Positions 8,261-18,079 of a stretch of DNA of 64,000 bases are shown here, in pieces. A program made the translations under genes and the position numbers. The DNA is from Rhizobium mongolense subsp. loessense (GTDB taxonomy: Bacteria > Pseudomonadota > Alphaproteobacteria > Rhizobiales > Rhizobiaceae), in assembly GCF_900099775.1 (NCBI RefSeq), contig NZ_FMTM01000001.1:1364001-1428000 (forward strand), read 5' to 3'. Position 1 is the stretch's first letter. Every line of letters begins with the position of its first letter. Below the pieces are notes generated by a model, which saw only the letters and a list, made by a program, of their open reading frames with translations, ran no database searches and was not told the origin of the DNA.

Positions 8261-10567
8261 ATGGGGTGCGGCCGGATCACGATGGCAGGTAGGGGCAGAT
8301 CACGCGATAGAATCGAACCGTCCTTCAGCGGCCGTAGCCGCTTTGAAGACGACGACGATTTCTCGCTCGATGACGACGATCGTATCGCGGGCCGACGCGG
8401 CACCAAACGTTCTTCCTCGGAGGCAACTCGAACCCGCGCACCCGACAGGAAAAGGCGCAACAGACGCGAGCCGCCGGAACGCCTGGATGGCGGTCTTTTC
8501 AGCTTCATCCGCCGCCTGGTCTACTGGTGCATCGTTCTTGGTATCTGGGCCGGCATCGGCGCAGCTGGGCTGGTTTTCTACTACGGCTCGCGCATGCCGA
8601 GCGCCAGCACCTGGGCGATCCCTGACCGGCCGCCGAACGTCAAGATCACATCTGTCGATGGTAGCGTGATTGCCAATCGCGGCGCCACCGGCGGCGAGGC
8701 GCTATCGCTCGATCAGATGTCGCCCTACATCCCTGAAGCGATCATCGCGATAGAAGACAAGCGCTTCTACTCCCATTTCGGCGTCGACCCAATGGGGCTT
8801 GCCCGCGCCGTCGTCAACAACCTGACGGGCCAGCCGATTCAGGGTGGCTCCACCTTGACGCAGCAGCTCGCGAAGAACCTCTTCCTGTCACCGGATCGCA
8901 CTCTGGAGCGCAAGGTGCAGGAAGTGCTGCTCTCGTTCTGGCTAGAGCAGAAATATACGAAGGATCAGATCCTTGCGATGTATCTGAACCGCGTCTTCTA
9001 CGGCTCGAATGCATACGGCGTCGAGGCGGCCGCCCGCCGCTATTTCAACAAGTCCGCGCGTGACGTGAACCTCGGGGAAGCGGCTTTGCTCGCCGGTCTC
9101 GTCAAGGCGCCGTCGCGCCTCTCTCCGGCCCGCGATCCAGACGCCGCAAACGCCCGTGCCCAGGTCGTACTGCAGGCCATGCGCGACCAGGGCTATATCA
9201 CCGACAACGAGGTGAAAACGGCGATGACGCAGACGCCGTCCAAGGCGAAGAGCTACTGGTCGGGGGCTGGTCAATATGTGGCCGACATGGTCATGGACGA
9301 GCTACCCGGGCTGGTCGGCGAGGTGAAAGAGGACCTCATCGTCGATACGACGATCGACAAGGGGCTGGAAAAGAAGGCCGAGCAGTCGCTCAACGACATT
9401 CTCGGCAAGGACGGCGCAAAGCTCGATGCGTCCCAGGCCGCCCTCGTCTCGATCGACGGGACTGGCGCGATCCGGGCGCTTGTCGGCGGCAGGGATTATG
9501 CCGAAAGCCAGTTCAACCGCGCGGTCAAGGCAAAGCGCCAGCCCGGCTCCTCTTTCAAACCTTTCGTTTATGCCGCCGCACTCGAAAAGGGCCTGACGCC
9601 CTATTCCGTCTTCAACGACGCACCGATTCGCATCGGCAACTGGACGCCTGAAAATTACGAAAAGAAATACAATGGCGAGGTGACACTTGCGACCGCGCTT
9701 GCCAAGTCGTTGAATACCGTCGCCGCTCAGCTCGTCATGTATGACGGGCCGGAGCAGGTGGTCAAGCTTGCGCACCGACTAGGCATCGAGACCGAGCTGC
9801 AGCCGAATGCCTCGATCGCGCTTGGCACGTCTGAAGTGTCGCTCACGGAGCTCACCGCTTCCTACGCCGCCTTCATGAACGGCGGCTATAAGGCAACCCC
9901 GCATGTGATCCGCCGGGTGACGACCGCCGAGGGCAAGGTTCTCTATGAGAACACCTATGACAACCCGCCGCGCGTTGTTTCTGAAACGGTCGCCGCCAAC
10001 ATGAATGCCATGATGATGGGCACGATCGAGACCGGCACTGGCAAAAGCGCCAAAATTCCTGGCTGGCAGGCGGCCGGCAAGACGGGCACGACCCAGAATT
10101 CGCGCGATGCGCTCTTCGTCGGTTTCACCAGCAATCTGACGACCGGCGTCTGGTTCGGCAATGACGACGGCACGCCGATGAGGAAGGTTACCGGCGGCGG
10201 CCTGCCTGCGAAAGCATGGCAGGAATTCATGATTGCCGCGCACAAGGGTCTTTCTCCAGCTCCGCTTTTCGGAAACGGCCAGTTCATTGCGGACCCGAAT
10301 GGTTTCGGCAATCAGCCGATGGCGCAGGCTGAACCGCAGCCGATGCAGGAGCAACCGACAACGATCGGCGGCATCATTTCCGGCGTTTTCGGAGGTGGGA
10401 GCGGCACGGAGGCGCAAACCACGTTTCCACCGGCGCCCGGCCAGCAGCAACAGGCCGTGGCGCTCCCTGGCGGACCGATTCCACCGGGAGATGTCGGCAG
10501 CCCTGCGGCCACCTCTTCCGTCCAGCCGCGCCGCACCACGCTGCTTGACCTGATCATGGGCCAATGA
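8261..10567 (+). CDS. mrcA: Class A penicillin-binding protein 1A family (glycosyltransferase/transpeptidase)
   Basis: About 768 residues. A charged cytoplasmic N-terminus rich in Arg and Asp (FEDDDDFSLDDDD) precedes one membrane anchor (LVYWCIVLGIWAGIGAAGLVFYY). The glycosyltransferase domain shows EDKRFYSHFGVD, GGSTLTQQLAKN and the RKVQEVLLSFWLE motif. The transpeptidase domain has the catalytic SSFK motif (QPGSSFKPF), a SLN motif (KSLNTVA) and KTGTT. The C-terminal 80 residues are Pro/Gln-rich and probably disordered. It polymerises and crosslinks peptidoglycan in the periplasm. Start is uncertain: a GGAGG at 8231 is too close to the TTG at 8237, and ATGs occur at 8261 and 8282. A good terminator follows. 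Confidence 0.93.
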   Translation: MGCGRITMAGRGRSRDRIEPSFSGRSRFEDDDDFSLDDDDRIAGRRGTKRSSSEATRTRAPDRKRRNRREPPERLDGGLFSFIRRLVYWCIVLGIWAGIGAAGLVFYYGSRMPSASTWAIPDRPPNVKITSVDGSVIANRGATGGEALSLDQMSPYIPEAIIAIEDKRFYSHFGVDPMGLARAVVNNLTGQPIQGGSTLTQQLAKNLFLSPDRTLERKVQEVLLSFWLEQKYTKDQILAMYLNRVFYGSNAYGVEAAARRYFNKSARDVNLGEAALLAGLVKAPSRLSPARDPDAANARAQVVLQAMRDQGYITDNEVKTAMTQTPSKAKSYWSGAGQYVADMVMDELPGLVGEVKEDLIVDTTIDKGLEKKAEQSLNDILGKDGAKLDASQAALVSIDGTGAIRALVGGRDYAESQFNRAVKAKRQPGSSFKPFVYAAALEKGLTPYSVFNDAPIRIGNWTPENYEKKYNGEVTLATALAKSLNTVAAQLVMYDGPEQVVKLAHRLGIETELQPNASIALGTSEVSLTELTASYAAFMNGGYKATPHVIRRVTTAEGKVLYENTYDNPPRVVSETVAANMNAMMMGTIETGTGKSAKIPGWQAAGKTGTTQNSRDALFVGFTSNLTTGVWFGNDDGTPMRKVTGGGLPAKAWQEFMIAAHKGLSPAPLFGNGQFIADPNGFGNQPMAQAEPQPMQEQPTTIGGIISGVFGGGSGTEAQTTFPPAPGQQQQAVALPGGPIPPGDVGSPAATSSVQPRRTTLLDLIMGQ

Positions 10568-10605
10568 TCGCAGCCGCCTCATGCTCGGTGCAAGCCGGCT
10601 TTGGC

Positions 10606-10642
10606 AAGTCCGCGGAGACGCGAAGCAAGGCGGACTTTTTTC
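10606..10642 (+). terminator. Intrinsic terminator downstream of the PBP gene
   Basis: 8-bp stem AAGTCCGC / GCGGACTT with a 16-nt loop, then TTTTT. It separates the PBP gene from the dnaK heat-shock promoter. Confidence 0.75.
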
Positions 10643-10702
10643 GCCCACTGTAGAAAGTGAATGCAACACGTTCGTTTTGCTGGATTTCGGGCTCATTCTC
10701 GC

Positions 10703-10732
10703 CTTGCAGTCAAGAAAACCGCTCCTTATATA
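10703..10732 (+). promoter_or_regulatory. Candidate RpoH (sigma-32) promoter of dnaK
   Basis: CTTGCA at 10703-10708 and CCTTATATA at 10724-10732, 15 bases apart, resemble alphaproteobacterial heat-shock promoters (CTTG in the -35, CCTTATAT in the -10). The distance to the dnaK ATG is about 115 bases. No CIRCE inverted repeat is seen in the leader, which fits RpoH rather than HrcA control of dnaK in rhizobia. Confidence 0.55.
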
Positions 10733-10846
10733 CGCCGCATCACCGCAATCACGATTGCGTTAATTCCGAAGACCCACATCCCGTAAGGGGCTGTCAGGGA
10801 AATGCCTTCTCGGGGTTCCGACAGCTTGCTTCAAGGAGTAAATGAC

Positions 10847-12757
10847 ATGGCAAAAGTAATTGGTATCGACCTCGGAACGACAAATTCCTGCGTCGCTGTC
10901 ATGGACGGCAAGGACGCGAAGGTCATTGAGAACGCGGAAGGCGCGCGTACGACTCCTTCCATGGTAGCATTTACCGACGACGGCGAACGCCTTGTCGGCC
11001 AGCCGGCAAAACGTCAGGCCGTCACCAATCCGACGAATACGCTCTTTGCTGTCAAGCGCCTGATCGGCCGCCGTTACGAAGATCCGACCGTCGAGAAGGA
11101 CAAGGGTCTTGTCCCTTTCAGTATTTCGAAGGGCGACAACGGTGATGCTTGGGTCGAAGCCAATGGCAAGGGCTATTCGCCCGCGCAGGTCTCCGCAATG
11201 ATCCTTCAGAAGATGAAGGAAACGGCTGAATCCTACCTCGGTGAAAAGGTCGAGAAGGCCGTCATCACGGTTCCGGCATACTTTAACGATGCGCAGCGCC
11301 AGGCAACCAAGGATGCTGGCAAGATCGCGGGTCTTGAGGTTCTGCGTATCATCAACGAGCCGACCGCAGCGGCCCTCGCTTACGGGCTTGACAAAAAGGA
11401 AGGCAAGACGATTGCCGTCTACGACCTTGGCGGCGGTACCTTCGATATTTCGATCCTCGAGATCGGTGACGGCGTCTTCGAAGTGAAGTCCACCAACGGA
11501 GACACCTTCCTCGGCGGTGAAGACTTCGACATGCGTCTCGTCGAATACCTCGTTGCAGAGTTCAAGAAGGACAACGGCATCGACCTCAAGAACGACAAGC
11601 TCGCACTGCAGCGCCTGAAGGAAGCTGCCGAAAAGGCCAAGATCGAGCTCTCGTCCTCGCAGCAGACCGAAATCAACCTGCCCTTCATCACGGCTGACGC
11701 TTCCGGCCCGAAGCACCTCACACTGAAGCTGACGCGCGCCAAGCTTGAAAGCCTCGTCGATGACCTCGTGCAGCGCACGATCGCGCCGTGCAAGGCAGCC
11801 CTCAAGGATGCCGGCGTCACCCCTGCTGAGATCGATGAAGTCGTTCTCGTCGGTGGTATGAGCCGCATGCCGAAGGTTCAGGAAGTCGTCAAGCAGCTGT
11901 TCGGCAAGGAGCCGCACAAGGGCGTCAATCCCGATGAAGTCGTTGCGCTCGGCGCTGCCATCCAGGCCGGCGTTCTGCAAGGCGACGTCAAGGATGTTCT
12001 GCTGCTCGACGTGACCCCGCTGTCGCTGGGCATCGAAACCCTGGGTGGCGTCTTCACCCGTCTGATCGAGCGCAACACGACGATCCCGACCAAGAAGTCG
12101 CAAACTTTCTCGACTGCCGATGACAACCAGCAGGCCGTCACCATCCGTGTTTCGCAGGGCGAGCGCGAAATGGCTGCCGACAACAAGCTGCTTGGCCAGT
12201 TCGACCTCGTCGGCCTGCCGCCGGCGCCGCGCGGCGTTCCGCAGATTGAAGTTACCTTCGATATCGACGCGAACGGCATCGTGCAGGTTTCGGCCAAGGA
12301 CAAGGGAACCGGCAAGGAACAGCAGATCCGCATCCAGGCTTCCGGCGGCCTTTCGGACGCCGATATCGAAAAGATGGTCAAGGATGCAGAATCGCATGCC
12401 GCGGAAGACAAGAAGCGCCGCGAAACCGTAGAGGCCAAGAACCAGGCCGAAAGCCTGGTTCACTCGACGGAAAAATCGCTGAAGGATTACGGTGACAAGG
12501 TTTCCGAGGCCGACCGCACCGCGATCTCCGATGCGATTGCGGCTCTGAAGTCTGCAGCTGAGGCGACCGACCCGGATGCCGAGGACATCAAGGCGAAGAC
12601 GCAGACCCTCATGGAAGTGTCCATGAAGCTCGGTCAGGCAATCTACGAAGCCCAGCAGGCGGAAGCCGGTACGGCAGATGCTTCGGCAGGCGATGACAAT
12701 GTCGTTGATGCCGACTATGAAGAGGTCAAGGACGACGACCGCAAGAAGTCCGCATAA
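10847..12757 (+). CDS. dnaK: Hsp70 chaperone DnaK
   Basis: 636-residue cytosolic ATP-dependent chaperone working with DnaJ and GrpE. The nucleotide-binding domain starts [18 protein letters not shown] and carries [15 protein letters not shown] and [14 protein letters not shown]. The linker [16 protein letters not shown] leads to the substrate domain, and the acidic C-terminal tail ends near [16 protein letters not shown] as in proteobacterial DnaK. The ATG at 10847 follows AAGGAG; an in-frame ATG at 10802 lies in the leader. It precedes dnaJ on the same strand with 78 bases between them. Confidence 0.98.
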   Translation: MAKVIGIDLGTTNSCVAVMDGKDAKVIENAEGARTTPSMVAFTDDGERLVGQPAKRQAVTNPTNTLFAVKRLIGRRYEDPTVEKDKGLVPFSISKGDNGDAWVEANGKGYSPAQVSAMILQKMKETAESYLGEKVEKAVITVPAYFNDAQRQATKDAGKIAGLEVLRIINEPTAAALAYGLDKKEGKTIAVYDLGGGTFDISILEIGDGVFEVKSTNGDTFLGGEDFDMRLVEYLVAEFKKDNGIDLKNDKLALQRLKEAAEKAKIELSSSQQTEINLPFITADASGPKHLTLKLTRAKLESLVDDLVQRTIAPCKAALKDAGVTPAEIDEVVLVGGMSRMPKVQEVVKQLFGKEPHKGVNPDEVVALGAAIQAGVLQGDVKDVLLLDVTPLSLGIETLGGVFTRLIERNTTIPTKKSQTFSTADDNQQAVTIRVSQGEREMAADNKLLGQFDLVGLPPAPRGVPQIEVTFDIDANGIVQVSAKDKGTGKEQQIRIQASGGLSDADIEKMVKDAESHAAEDKKRRETVEAKNQAESLVHSTEKSLKDYGDKVSEADRTAISDAIAALKSAAEATDPDAEDIKAKTQTLMEVSMKLGQAIYEAQQAEAGTADASAGDDNVVDADYEEVKDDDRKKSA

Positions 12758-12791
12758 TCCGCGGCGAAGCGGTTATGCTAAACACTGCAAT

Positions 12792-12813
12792 CCGGCTGCC
12801 CGAGGGCAGCCGG
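12792..12813 (+). promoter_or_regulatory. dnaK-dnaJ intergenic hairpin (processing or attenuation site)
   Basis: Perfect inverted repeat CCGGCTGCCC / GGGCAGCCGG with only two bases between the arms and no U-tract after it. It is more likely a partial terminator or an mRNA stability element that lowers dnaJ relative to dnaK than a full stop. Confidence 0.55.
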
Positions 12814-12835
12814 AAATCCATTTCCGGGGTTTAAA

Positions 12836-13978
12836 TTGGCAAAAGCGGACTTTTACGAAACTCTGGGCGTCGCCAAAACGGCGGATGAAAAAGAGCTGAA
12901 AAGCGCCTTCCGCAAACTGGCAATGAAATATCATCCGGACAAGAACCCGGACGATAAGAGCGCCGAAATCAAATTCAAGGAAATCAACGAAGCCTATGAA
13001 ACGCTGAAGGACCCGCAGAAGCGTGCTGCCTACGACCGTTATGGTCACGCAGCCTTCGAGCATGGCGGCATGGGTGCTGGCGGCTTCGGCGGAGGTGCAG
13101 GCTTCGCCGGTGGCGGCGGCTTCTCCGACATCTTCGAAGACATATTCGGCGAGATGATGGGTGGTGGCCGGGGACGGCAGCGCTCATCCGGCGGACGCGA
13201 GCGTGGTGCCGACCTTCGCTACAATATGGAAATTTCGCTGGAAGAGGCGTTCTCCGGCAAGACAGCGCAGATTCGTGTTCCAACCTCGATCACCTGCGAT
13301 ATGTGCTCGGGTTCTGGCGCCAAGCCCGGCACGCAACCGAAAACCTGCGGCACCTGTCAGGGCTCCGGCCGCGTTCGCGCGGCGCAGGGCTTTTTCTCGA
13401 TCGAACGAACCTGCCCGACCTGTCATGGGCGCGGCCAGATCATTCCCGATCCATGTCCGAAGTGCCATGGCCAGGGCCGCGTAACCGAAGAGCGTTCGCT
13501 CTCGGTCAATATTCCGGCCGGTATCGAAGACGGCACGCGCATCCGCTTGCAGGGCGAAGGCGAGGCCGGCATGCGCGGCGGACCGGCGGGCGATCTCTAT
13601 ATCTTCCTGTCGGTGAAGCCGCACGAATTCTATCAGCGCGATGGAGCCGACCTCTATTGCGCCGTTCCGATCTCGATGACGACGGCAGCGCTCGGCGGCA
13701 CTTTCGATGTGGCGACGCTCGACGGCACGAAGTCGCGCGTCACCGTTCCGGAGGGCACACAGGCCGGCAAGCAGTTCCGCCTCAAGGGCAAGGGCATGCC
13801 GGTGCTGCGTTCCAGCCAGACGGGCGATCTCTACATCCAGATCCAGATCGAGACGCCACAAAAGCTCTCGAAGCGGCAGCGCGAACTGCTCCAGGAATTC
13901 GAGCAGCTTTCCTCGAAAGAGAACAATCCAGAATCGACGGGCTTCTTTGCGCGCATGAAGGAATTTTTCGAAGGATAA
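12836..13978 (+). CDS. dnaJ: Hsp40 co-chaperone DnaJ
   Basis: 380 residues from a TTG start (the only start giving the conserved [13 protein letters not shown]-terminus). J domain with the HPD motif (YHPDKNPDD), a Gly/Phe-rich region ([15 protein letters not shown]), four zinc-binding CxxCxGxG-type repeats ([32 protein letters not shown]) and the C-terminal substrate domain. It stimulates the DnaK ATPase. It shares the heat-shock transcript with dnaK. The weak TTG start and the preceding hairpin both predict lower expression than DnaK. Confidence 0.97.
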   Translation: MAKADFYETLGVAKTADEKELKSAFRKLAMKYHPDKNPDDKSAEIKFKEINEAYETLKDPQKRAAYDRYGHAAFEHGGMGAGGFGGGAGFAGGGGFSDIFEDIFGEMMGGGRGRQRSSGGRERGADLRYNMEISLEEAFSGKTAQIRVPTSITCDMCSGSGAKPGTQPKTCGTCQGSGRVRAAQGFFSIERTCPTCHGRGQIIPDPCPKCHGQGRVTEERSLSVNIPAGIEDGTRIRLQGEGEAGMRGGPAGDLYIFLSVKPHEFYQRDGADLYCAVPISMTTAALGGTFDVATLDGTKSRVTVPEGTQAGKQFRLKGKGMPVLRSSQTGDLYIQIQIETPQKLSKRQRELLQEFEQLSSKENNPESTGFFARMKEFFEG

Positions 13979-14007
13979 GGACGGGCGTGCAAATACAGCA
14001 CAGTTCG

Positions 14008-14036
14008 AAAGCCGGGGTTTCCATCCCGGCTTTTTT
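14008..14036 (+). terminator. Terminator of the dnaK-dnaJ operon
   Basis: 9-bp stem AAAGCCGGG / CCCGGCTTT followed directly by a T-run; 30 bases after the dnaJ stop. Confidence 0.9.
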
Positions 14037-14319
14037 CATGCCCTGGAAGGGCTCGCCCGGACATGAATCGCTCATGTTAGCCGAGGAAACGCTCCTTCCG
14101 ATGCCAGTTCACGGCATCATGCTCCGGTGCAGTCTTGGTTGGGTAGTCAGACGCAGCGGCTGACCCCTCAGGTCGTATAGTGCCTCCCGTTCTGAAAGAA
14201 CCCTTCAGGTGCCCGCTCATGACAAAAATCAGAATCGGGGGTCCGTATCCGCGATTGCTGACCCCGTGCTCACCGCCGGCTCCATGGACCTGATGTGCGC
14301 GCATTACGCGCGACCGCGA

Positions 14320-15867
14320 TCAGGACTGCGTCGGCAAAACAGGCTTTGCAAAAGGGAGGCATATGACCGCGCATGCCGTGATGATTGCGACCATCATCCA
14401 CGCTTCGTTGAGCGCTTGGACGGTTGCCCCTGTCTGGACAAGGGGGTTCAATATTGCTGTCGTGTCAGCATCAAAAGCGCCAGTGTGACCGGCAACGATC
14501 TGTGCCGATGCGCCGATGAACTCGGCAGCCTCCAGATCCCCTGCCTGCAAGCGATCCCAGAGCTTTTGTCCAAGCGGCTCCGAGCGGGTATATAGGATGG
14601 TATCGATGAGCGCGATCCCAATTGCGCCGCCAAGGTTTCGCATCAAATTGAACAGTCCACTTGCGTCTGGAACACGCTCGGGCGGCAGTGTGCCGAGCGC
14701 CAGACGGGTCGGCGGCAGAAGGCAAAACATGATGGAGACGCCTCTTATGATCTGTGGCCAGAACATTGCGTCATAATCTGAGCGAGGGTCTTGTGAAGCA
14801 CTCATACCGATGCCGATTGCAAAGAGCGCGAAGCCGGCCGCCGACAGCAGGCGGGGATCCATTCGCTTCTCGAGCGCAACAGCAATTGGCGCTGTACACA
14901 ATTGCGCGATGCCCGTTACGAGCATTGTCATACCGATTTCGAATGCGTTATGTCCTCTGACAAAGGCCAGAAACACAGGCATCAGATAGACAGACCCGAA
15001 TAGACCGAAGCCGAGGATGAAGCTTAGCGTCGAGCCCACCATAAAGTTTCGATCTTGGAAATTGTGAAGCTCTACCAACGGACGGGCTCGATGGAGCGAT
15101 CGCCATATGAATGCCGATGCTGATAGGGCTGAGACGGCGAACAGACCACTGTCATAGACTGACATCCAGCCGCTCGTAGGCGCTTCCTTCAATCCAAGCT
15201 CCAGCGTAATCAGAGCGACGGCCATTGTGGCCAATCCCACCCCGTCAAGCCCGCGAAGTTCCAAGACGTCGACGCGCTCTCGAGGAAGCGATCGCATTGC
15301 GACGAGAGCCGCAAGAAATCCAGGAATGATATTGATCAAGAAAAGCCAATGCCAGGAGTAGGTCTCTGTCAGCCAGCCGCCGACAATCGGCCCGACGGTC
15401 GGGGCAAGGACGGCAAGAACGCCAGCGATGGTCGTGGCAAGGGCTTGGCGCTCGTTTGGAAACAGAATGAACACCGCCGAGAAGACAGAGGGTATTAGCG
15501 TTCCGCCCGAGAAGCCCTGCAGAACCCGCCAGGCGACGAGTTCGCTGAAGCCACCGCTGATCGCACACCCCGCGGACGCGATCACGAAAAGTACCAGCGA
15601 CGTCACGAACAGCCATCGCATGGTGAGAAACCGCGTCAGGAACCCGGTTAACGGGATGGCGACTACCTCGGCAATCAGATAGACGGTCTGAATCCAGCTC
15701 ATCTGCTCAGGATCGATGTCGAGAGCAGACTGGATCGTTGGCAACGACGTCGCCACAACTTGCACATCCAAGATCGCCATAAACATGCCGATGCACATGG
15801 CGAAGAAACCGATCCAGATGACGGTCTGGCGGCGATCGGTAAGTTCAGACTCAAGCCGGTTCGGCAT
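14320..15867 (-). CDS. DHA2-family MFS multidrug exporter (EmrB-like)
   Basis: 515 residues from the chosen ATG, with about 14 membrane segments as in the DHA2 (14-helix) drug:H+ antiporters. Family motifs are visible: MFMAILDVQVVATSLPTIQ in helix 1, the WRVLQGFSGGTLIPSVFS segment and PTVGPIVGGWLTE (motif C, antiporter signature). EmrB partners normally come with an EmrA membrane-fusion gene; none is adjacent here. The start lies inside the 3' end of a decayed methyltransferase gene; an ATG 24 bases upstream is an alternative. The region between dnaJ and its stop is gene-free. Confidence 0.88.
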   Translation of the reverse strand: MPNRLESELTDRRQTVIWIGFFAMCIGMFMAILDVQVVATSLPTIQSALDIDPEQMSWIQTVYLIAEVVAIPLTGFLTRFLTMRWLFVTSLVLFVIASAGCAISGGFSELVAWRVLQGFSGGTLIPSVFSAVFILFPNERQALATTIAGVLAVLAPTVGPIVGGWLTETYSWHWLFLINIIPGFLAALVAMRSLPRERVDVLELRGLDGVGLATMAVALITLELGLKEAPTSGWMSVYDSGLFAVSALSASAFIWRSLHRARPLVELHNFQDRNFMVGSTLSFILGFGLFGSVYLMPVFLAFVRGHNAFEIGMTMLVTGIAQLCTAPIAVALEKRMDPRLLSAAGFALFAIGIGMSASQDPRSDYDAMFWPQIIRGVSIMFCLLPPTRLALGTLPPERVPDASGLFNLMRNLGGAIGIALIDTILYTRSEPLGQKLWDRLQAGDLEAAEFIGASAQIVAGHTGAFDADTTAILNPLVQTGATVQALNEAWMMVAIITACAVICLPFAKPVLPTQS

Positions 15868-16087
15868 GGGACAATCCTGCAAGTGCGGCATTCTCGGCCT
15901 TGACGCGAATGGTCACAATGATTGCAATTGGCGATGGAGAACAGAAGTGCGTGAATTGGCAAAACCGAGTGGGAGCCGCGATCTCGCCCATCTCGACAAC
16001 ATAGTTCGGATGGCGAAAGAAACGATACGGGCGCTTGGAGACAATCGCCCCGTCCAGCGCCACGATGATGCTCAACAAAACGATGAT
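15851..16087 (-). pseudogene. Isoprenylcysteine carboxyl methyltransferase (ICMT) family, truncated and frameshifted
   Basis: The minus frame contains KRPYRFFRHPNYVVEMGEIA, the ICMT-family SAM-binding signature (RHPNY), and a C-terminus ending IIVTIRVKAENAAL as in bacterial ICMT-like membrane methyltransferases. Between them the expected helix (VLPIHALLFSIAN) is in another frame, so two compensating indels flank it. The first two thirds of the protein are missing. The stop overlaps the DHA2 exporter start by 17 bases, so the original pair was probably an operon. This is a remnant, not a working enzyme. Confidence 0.65.
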
Positions 16088-16091
16088 AGGG

Positions 16092-16439
16092 CTATCTCAG
16101 TTTCAGGCGGGTCCAAGTCTGGGTCTTGCACAATACGCTCGTTGCGCAGCCCCGGAGTTTGAGGCTGTTTCCTGATACAGTGAGCCTGCCGCTATAGGTT
16201 GTCTTGGTCCGCGGGTCTGTGAGCCGGCCGGTATATGTATCCGCCCTGCCTGAAAAGAAACCGATCTGCTGTCCCGCATATCGCCCGCTCTTTGCCACAA
16301 TGCAATAATTCGCTCCGCAATGGTCGATCACCGATGTCTCGCCGGTTTCCGTCTTCCAGGTTCCCACAACTGTATCGGCACCACTTGCGCCGCTGGCTGT
16401 CAATATGAAGATTGTTACGAAAACAGACCTGATCGTCAT
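16092..16439 (-). CDS. DUF2147 secreted protein
   Basis: 115 residues: a signal peptide (MTIRSVFVTIFILTASGASG, cleavage after SGA near residue 20) and one DUF2147 domain. Domain hallmarks are GTWKTETGETSVIDHC at the start, DPRTKTTYSGRLTVSGNSLKLRGC and TQTWTRL at the end. Four cysteines suggest disulphides in the periplasm. Family members form a small beta-barrel; role unknown. The ATG is preceded by a weak GGAAA. It reads toward the ICMT remnant. Confidence 0.85.
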   Translation of the reverse strand: MTIRSVFVTIFILTASGASGADTVVGTWKTETGETSVIDHCGANYCIVAKSGRYAGQQIGFFSGRADTYTGRLTDPRTKTTYSGRLTVSGNSLKLRGCATSVLCKTQTWTRLKLR

Positions 16440-16538
16440 CTGGAAACTCCCATTGCGATGTCTGCCTGATATGTAACGACAATAGCGCCATCGAGTTCCT
16501 CGGACTTTTGATAGGCTATAGTGCCAATGTCAGTGCGC

Positions 16539-16736
16539 TCATTGCGGCTGAGCGATCTTCTGCGCTGATATCTTTAAAGATGCGGCAGCGACGATTTCAA
16601 TGATCTCGTCCTTGCGATGATTGAGCCCGGTGGCCCGAAATCCGGGAGCCCGCCAGTCATAGTCGATGATCGGATGATCCCTAGGCTGGCGTGATCGGAG
16701 CTTAGGAGGCAGCGTTGGAATCTCCCGTTCGCAGGC
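16539..16736 (-). pseudogene. Unidentified gene remnant, C-terminal end only
   Basis: A 65-codon frame without a usable start codon ends in a normal stop. The translation is protein-like (DHPIIDYDWRAPGFRATG, then RKDEIIEIVAAASLKISAQK). It probably represents the last part of a longer gene that has lost its 5' end. I do not recognise the family. Confidence 0.3.
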
Positions 16737-16772
16737 TCAGCGCCGCCCTTCAACCGACCACGGTAGCCCCAA

Positions 16773-16874
16773 TTAGCTTACCGCCAGCACGAGTCCGGTG
16801 TCGTGCTGGCGCACGAAATCCACGCGCGTTCCGTTCCAGTGGTAGCTGTAGTGCCGCCCTCGCATCGGTATCAT
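16773..16874 (-). CDS. Very small open frame or gene fragment, 33 aa
   Basis: A frame starting MIPMRGRHYSYHWNG and ending FVRQHDTGLVLAVS. The aromatic, regular pattern looks like the end of a small secreted or structural protein, and the frame stays open 5' of the ATG for about 11 more codons. It may be a fragment. No ribosome site is visible. Confidence 0.25.
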   Translation of the reverse strand: MIPMRGRHYSYHWNGTRVDFVRQHDTGLVLAVS

Positions 16875-17317
16875 GATTGCGCCTGGCCCGAATATGCCGA
16901 TGCATTGTCAGCCTGGCATGCGGACGCCACCCCACACGAGAGATCATCGCTTCCGGCGGCACGGAGGCCGTCCCTCGCCCGGGAGGCAGTGTTGTCGTCC
17001 GGCTGCAGCACGTCAGGCACCGCGTTGACCATCATCGAGGTCCCGATCGACGCTGCCGATCAGGACCCGGAAGCCCGCCGTCCAGCCGGAGTCTTCGTTC
17101 GTGGCACCCGATAGACAATAGACCGCCGCCCGACACATGGCGTGCATGTCTCAAAACCATACGAATCAGAACCGCTCCGTGGTGCCGGCCAATTCTGTTC
17201 CAATTTGAAACAGAGAAAACCGGCAATACGTCCTGCGTTAACGCAGGCTGCGGATGCCGCTTGCAACCTTCTGAAATGGCAGCACTACTACCGTCATAAT
17301 TCTGGGGAACAAACCAA

Positions 17318-17539
17318 ATGAAGGTCACTTCCATGACGGCAGCAGCCTCCTTGTCCTTTCAGCCGGATGACGTCGACGTCCTTGCCGGCGCACTTTATAC
17401 TTGGTGTGCCGAGCGCAACATCAAGCTTCGCAGCCAGCAGGGCCTTTCGATCGCCAGCATCGCGATCGACCTTTATCATGCCGGGCATCACACGCAGGAC
17501 GACTTGCTTGTCGCGCTGCACGAGCGCGAACTTCATTAG
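17318..17539 (+). CDS. Small hypothetical protein, 73 aa
   Basis: 73 residues with a GGGGA 11 bases before the ATG. The central part (ALYTWCAERNIKLRSQQGLS, SIAIDLYHAGHHTQDDLLVALHE) is helical and amphipathic and resembles a widespread small rhizobial protein that I recall only as hypothetical. It has no signal peptide or membrane helix. It converges on an XRE regulator gene. Confidence 0.75.
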   Translation: MKVTSMTAAASLSFQPDDVDVLAGALYTWCAERNIKLRSQQGLSIASIAIDLYHAGHHTQDDLLVALHERELH

Positions 17540-17546
17540 AATCCCG

Positions 17547-17575
17547 AAACAAAAAGAAACCCGCCTGCGGCGGGC
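17547..17575 (-). terminator. Terminator of the XRE gene at 17620-17976
   Basis: On the minus strand a CCCGCC/GGCGGG stem with a 3-nt loop is followed by GTTTCTTTTTG. It may also help to end the convergent small gene on the plus strand, where the tail is poor. Confidence 0.7.
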
Positions 17576-17619
17576 ATAGTACCGGGATATTCTTTTGTTA
17601 TGGCGCCGCAATCGGAGCG

Positions 17620-17976
17620 TCAGGCAGCCTTTTCCGCGCTCATCAGCGTTAGAATGGTCTTCACCGCTTCTTTGCCCGCCGGCGAGTGAAGCCTGTCATA
17701 ATTGACAGCCAGTTCATAAGCCTCGGGGCTTAGCGCTACTTTTGACGGCAATTGCGACGTTTCCGCGCCCTCAAAGAGTGCGGAGATCTCAACGCCAAGA
17801 AAGACCGCGATCTGGTGCAACTTGCTGGCGGAGACCCGGTTGGTGCCTTTTTCGTATTTCTGAATTTGCTGGAACGTCAGACCAAGAGCTTCCCCGAGCT
17901 CCAGTTGCGAGACACGGTGGCGGGCGCGGAGTTGTCTGACATTGCGACCGACGAGGATATCTACGGGATCCGGCAC
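17620..17976 (-). CDS. XRE-family helix-turn-helix regulator
   Basis: 118 residues. The Cro/C1 HTH spans about residues 8-64: VGRNVRQLRARHRVSQLELGEAL, then FQQIQKYEKGTNRVSASKLHQIAVFLGV. The C-terminal 50 residues (SPEAYELAVNYDRLHSP, ending SAEKAA) match the short tails of rhizobial XRE proteins. This type is common in rhizobial chromosomes; targets are not evident. It is followed by a minus-strand terminator. Confidence 0.9.
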   Translation of the reverse strand: MPDPVDILVGRNVRQLRARHRVSQLELGEALGLTFQQIQKYEKGTNRVSASKLHQIAVFLGVEISALFEGAETSQLPSKVALSPEAYELAVNYDRLHSPAGKEAVKTILTLMSAEKAA

Positions 17977-18079
17977 CTAGCATTCCCTCATTTATTAACG
18001 AATTCCTAACGATACTATGACGGTTCTTGAGCAGAACTCAACCCGGTAGTTGCAAAATTCAACCGACTTTTTTTGGACT

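Larger units (their letters stand above)
16440..17317. other. 878-base stretch with only gene fragments
   Basis: No intact gene is seen. Two minus-strand pieces look coding (16539-16736 and 16773-16874, listed separately). A perfect 14-bp palindrome (CTGCGTTAACGCAG, 17233-17246) lies 72 bases before the small gene at 17318 and could be an operator. The rest has mixed composition with no convincing open frame. Confidence 0.5.

Noticed and set aside
14209..14595. Plus-strand frame opposite the DHA2 exporter
   Set aside because: It overlaps the exporter's well-supported 3' end and lacks motifs.
17233..17246. 14-bp palindrome CTGCGTTAACGCAG
   Set aside because: No neighbour with a matching known site; kept only as a note in the stretch description.
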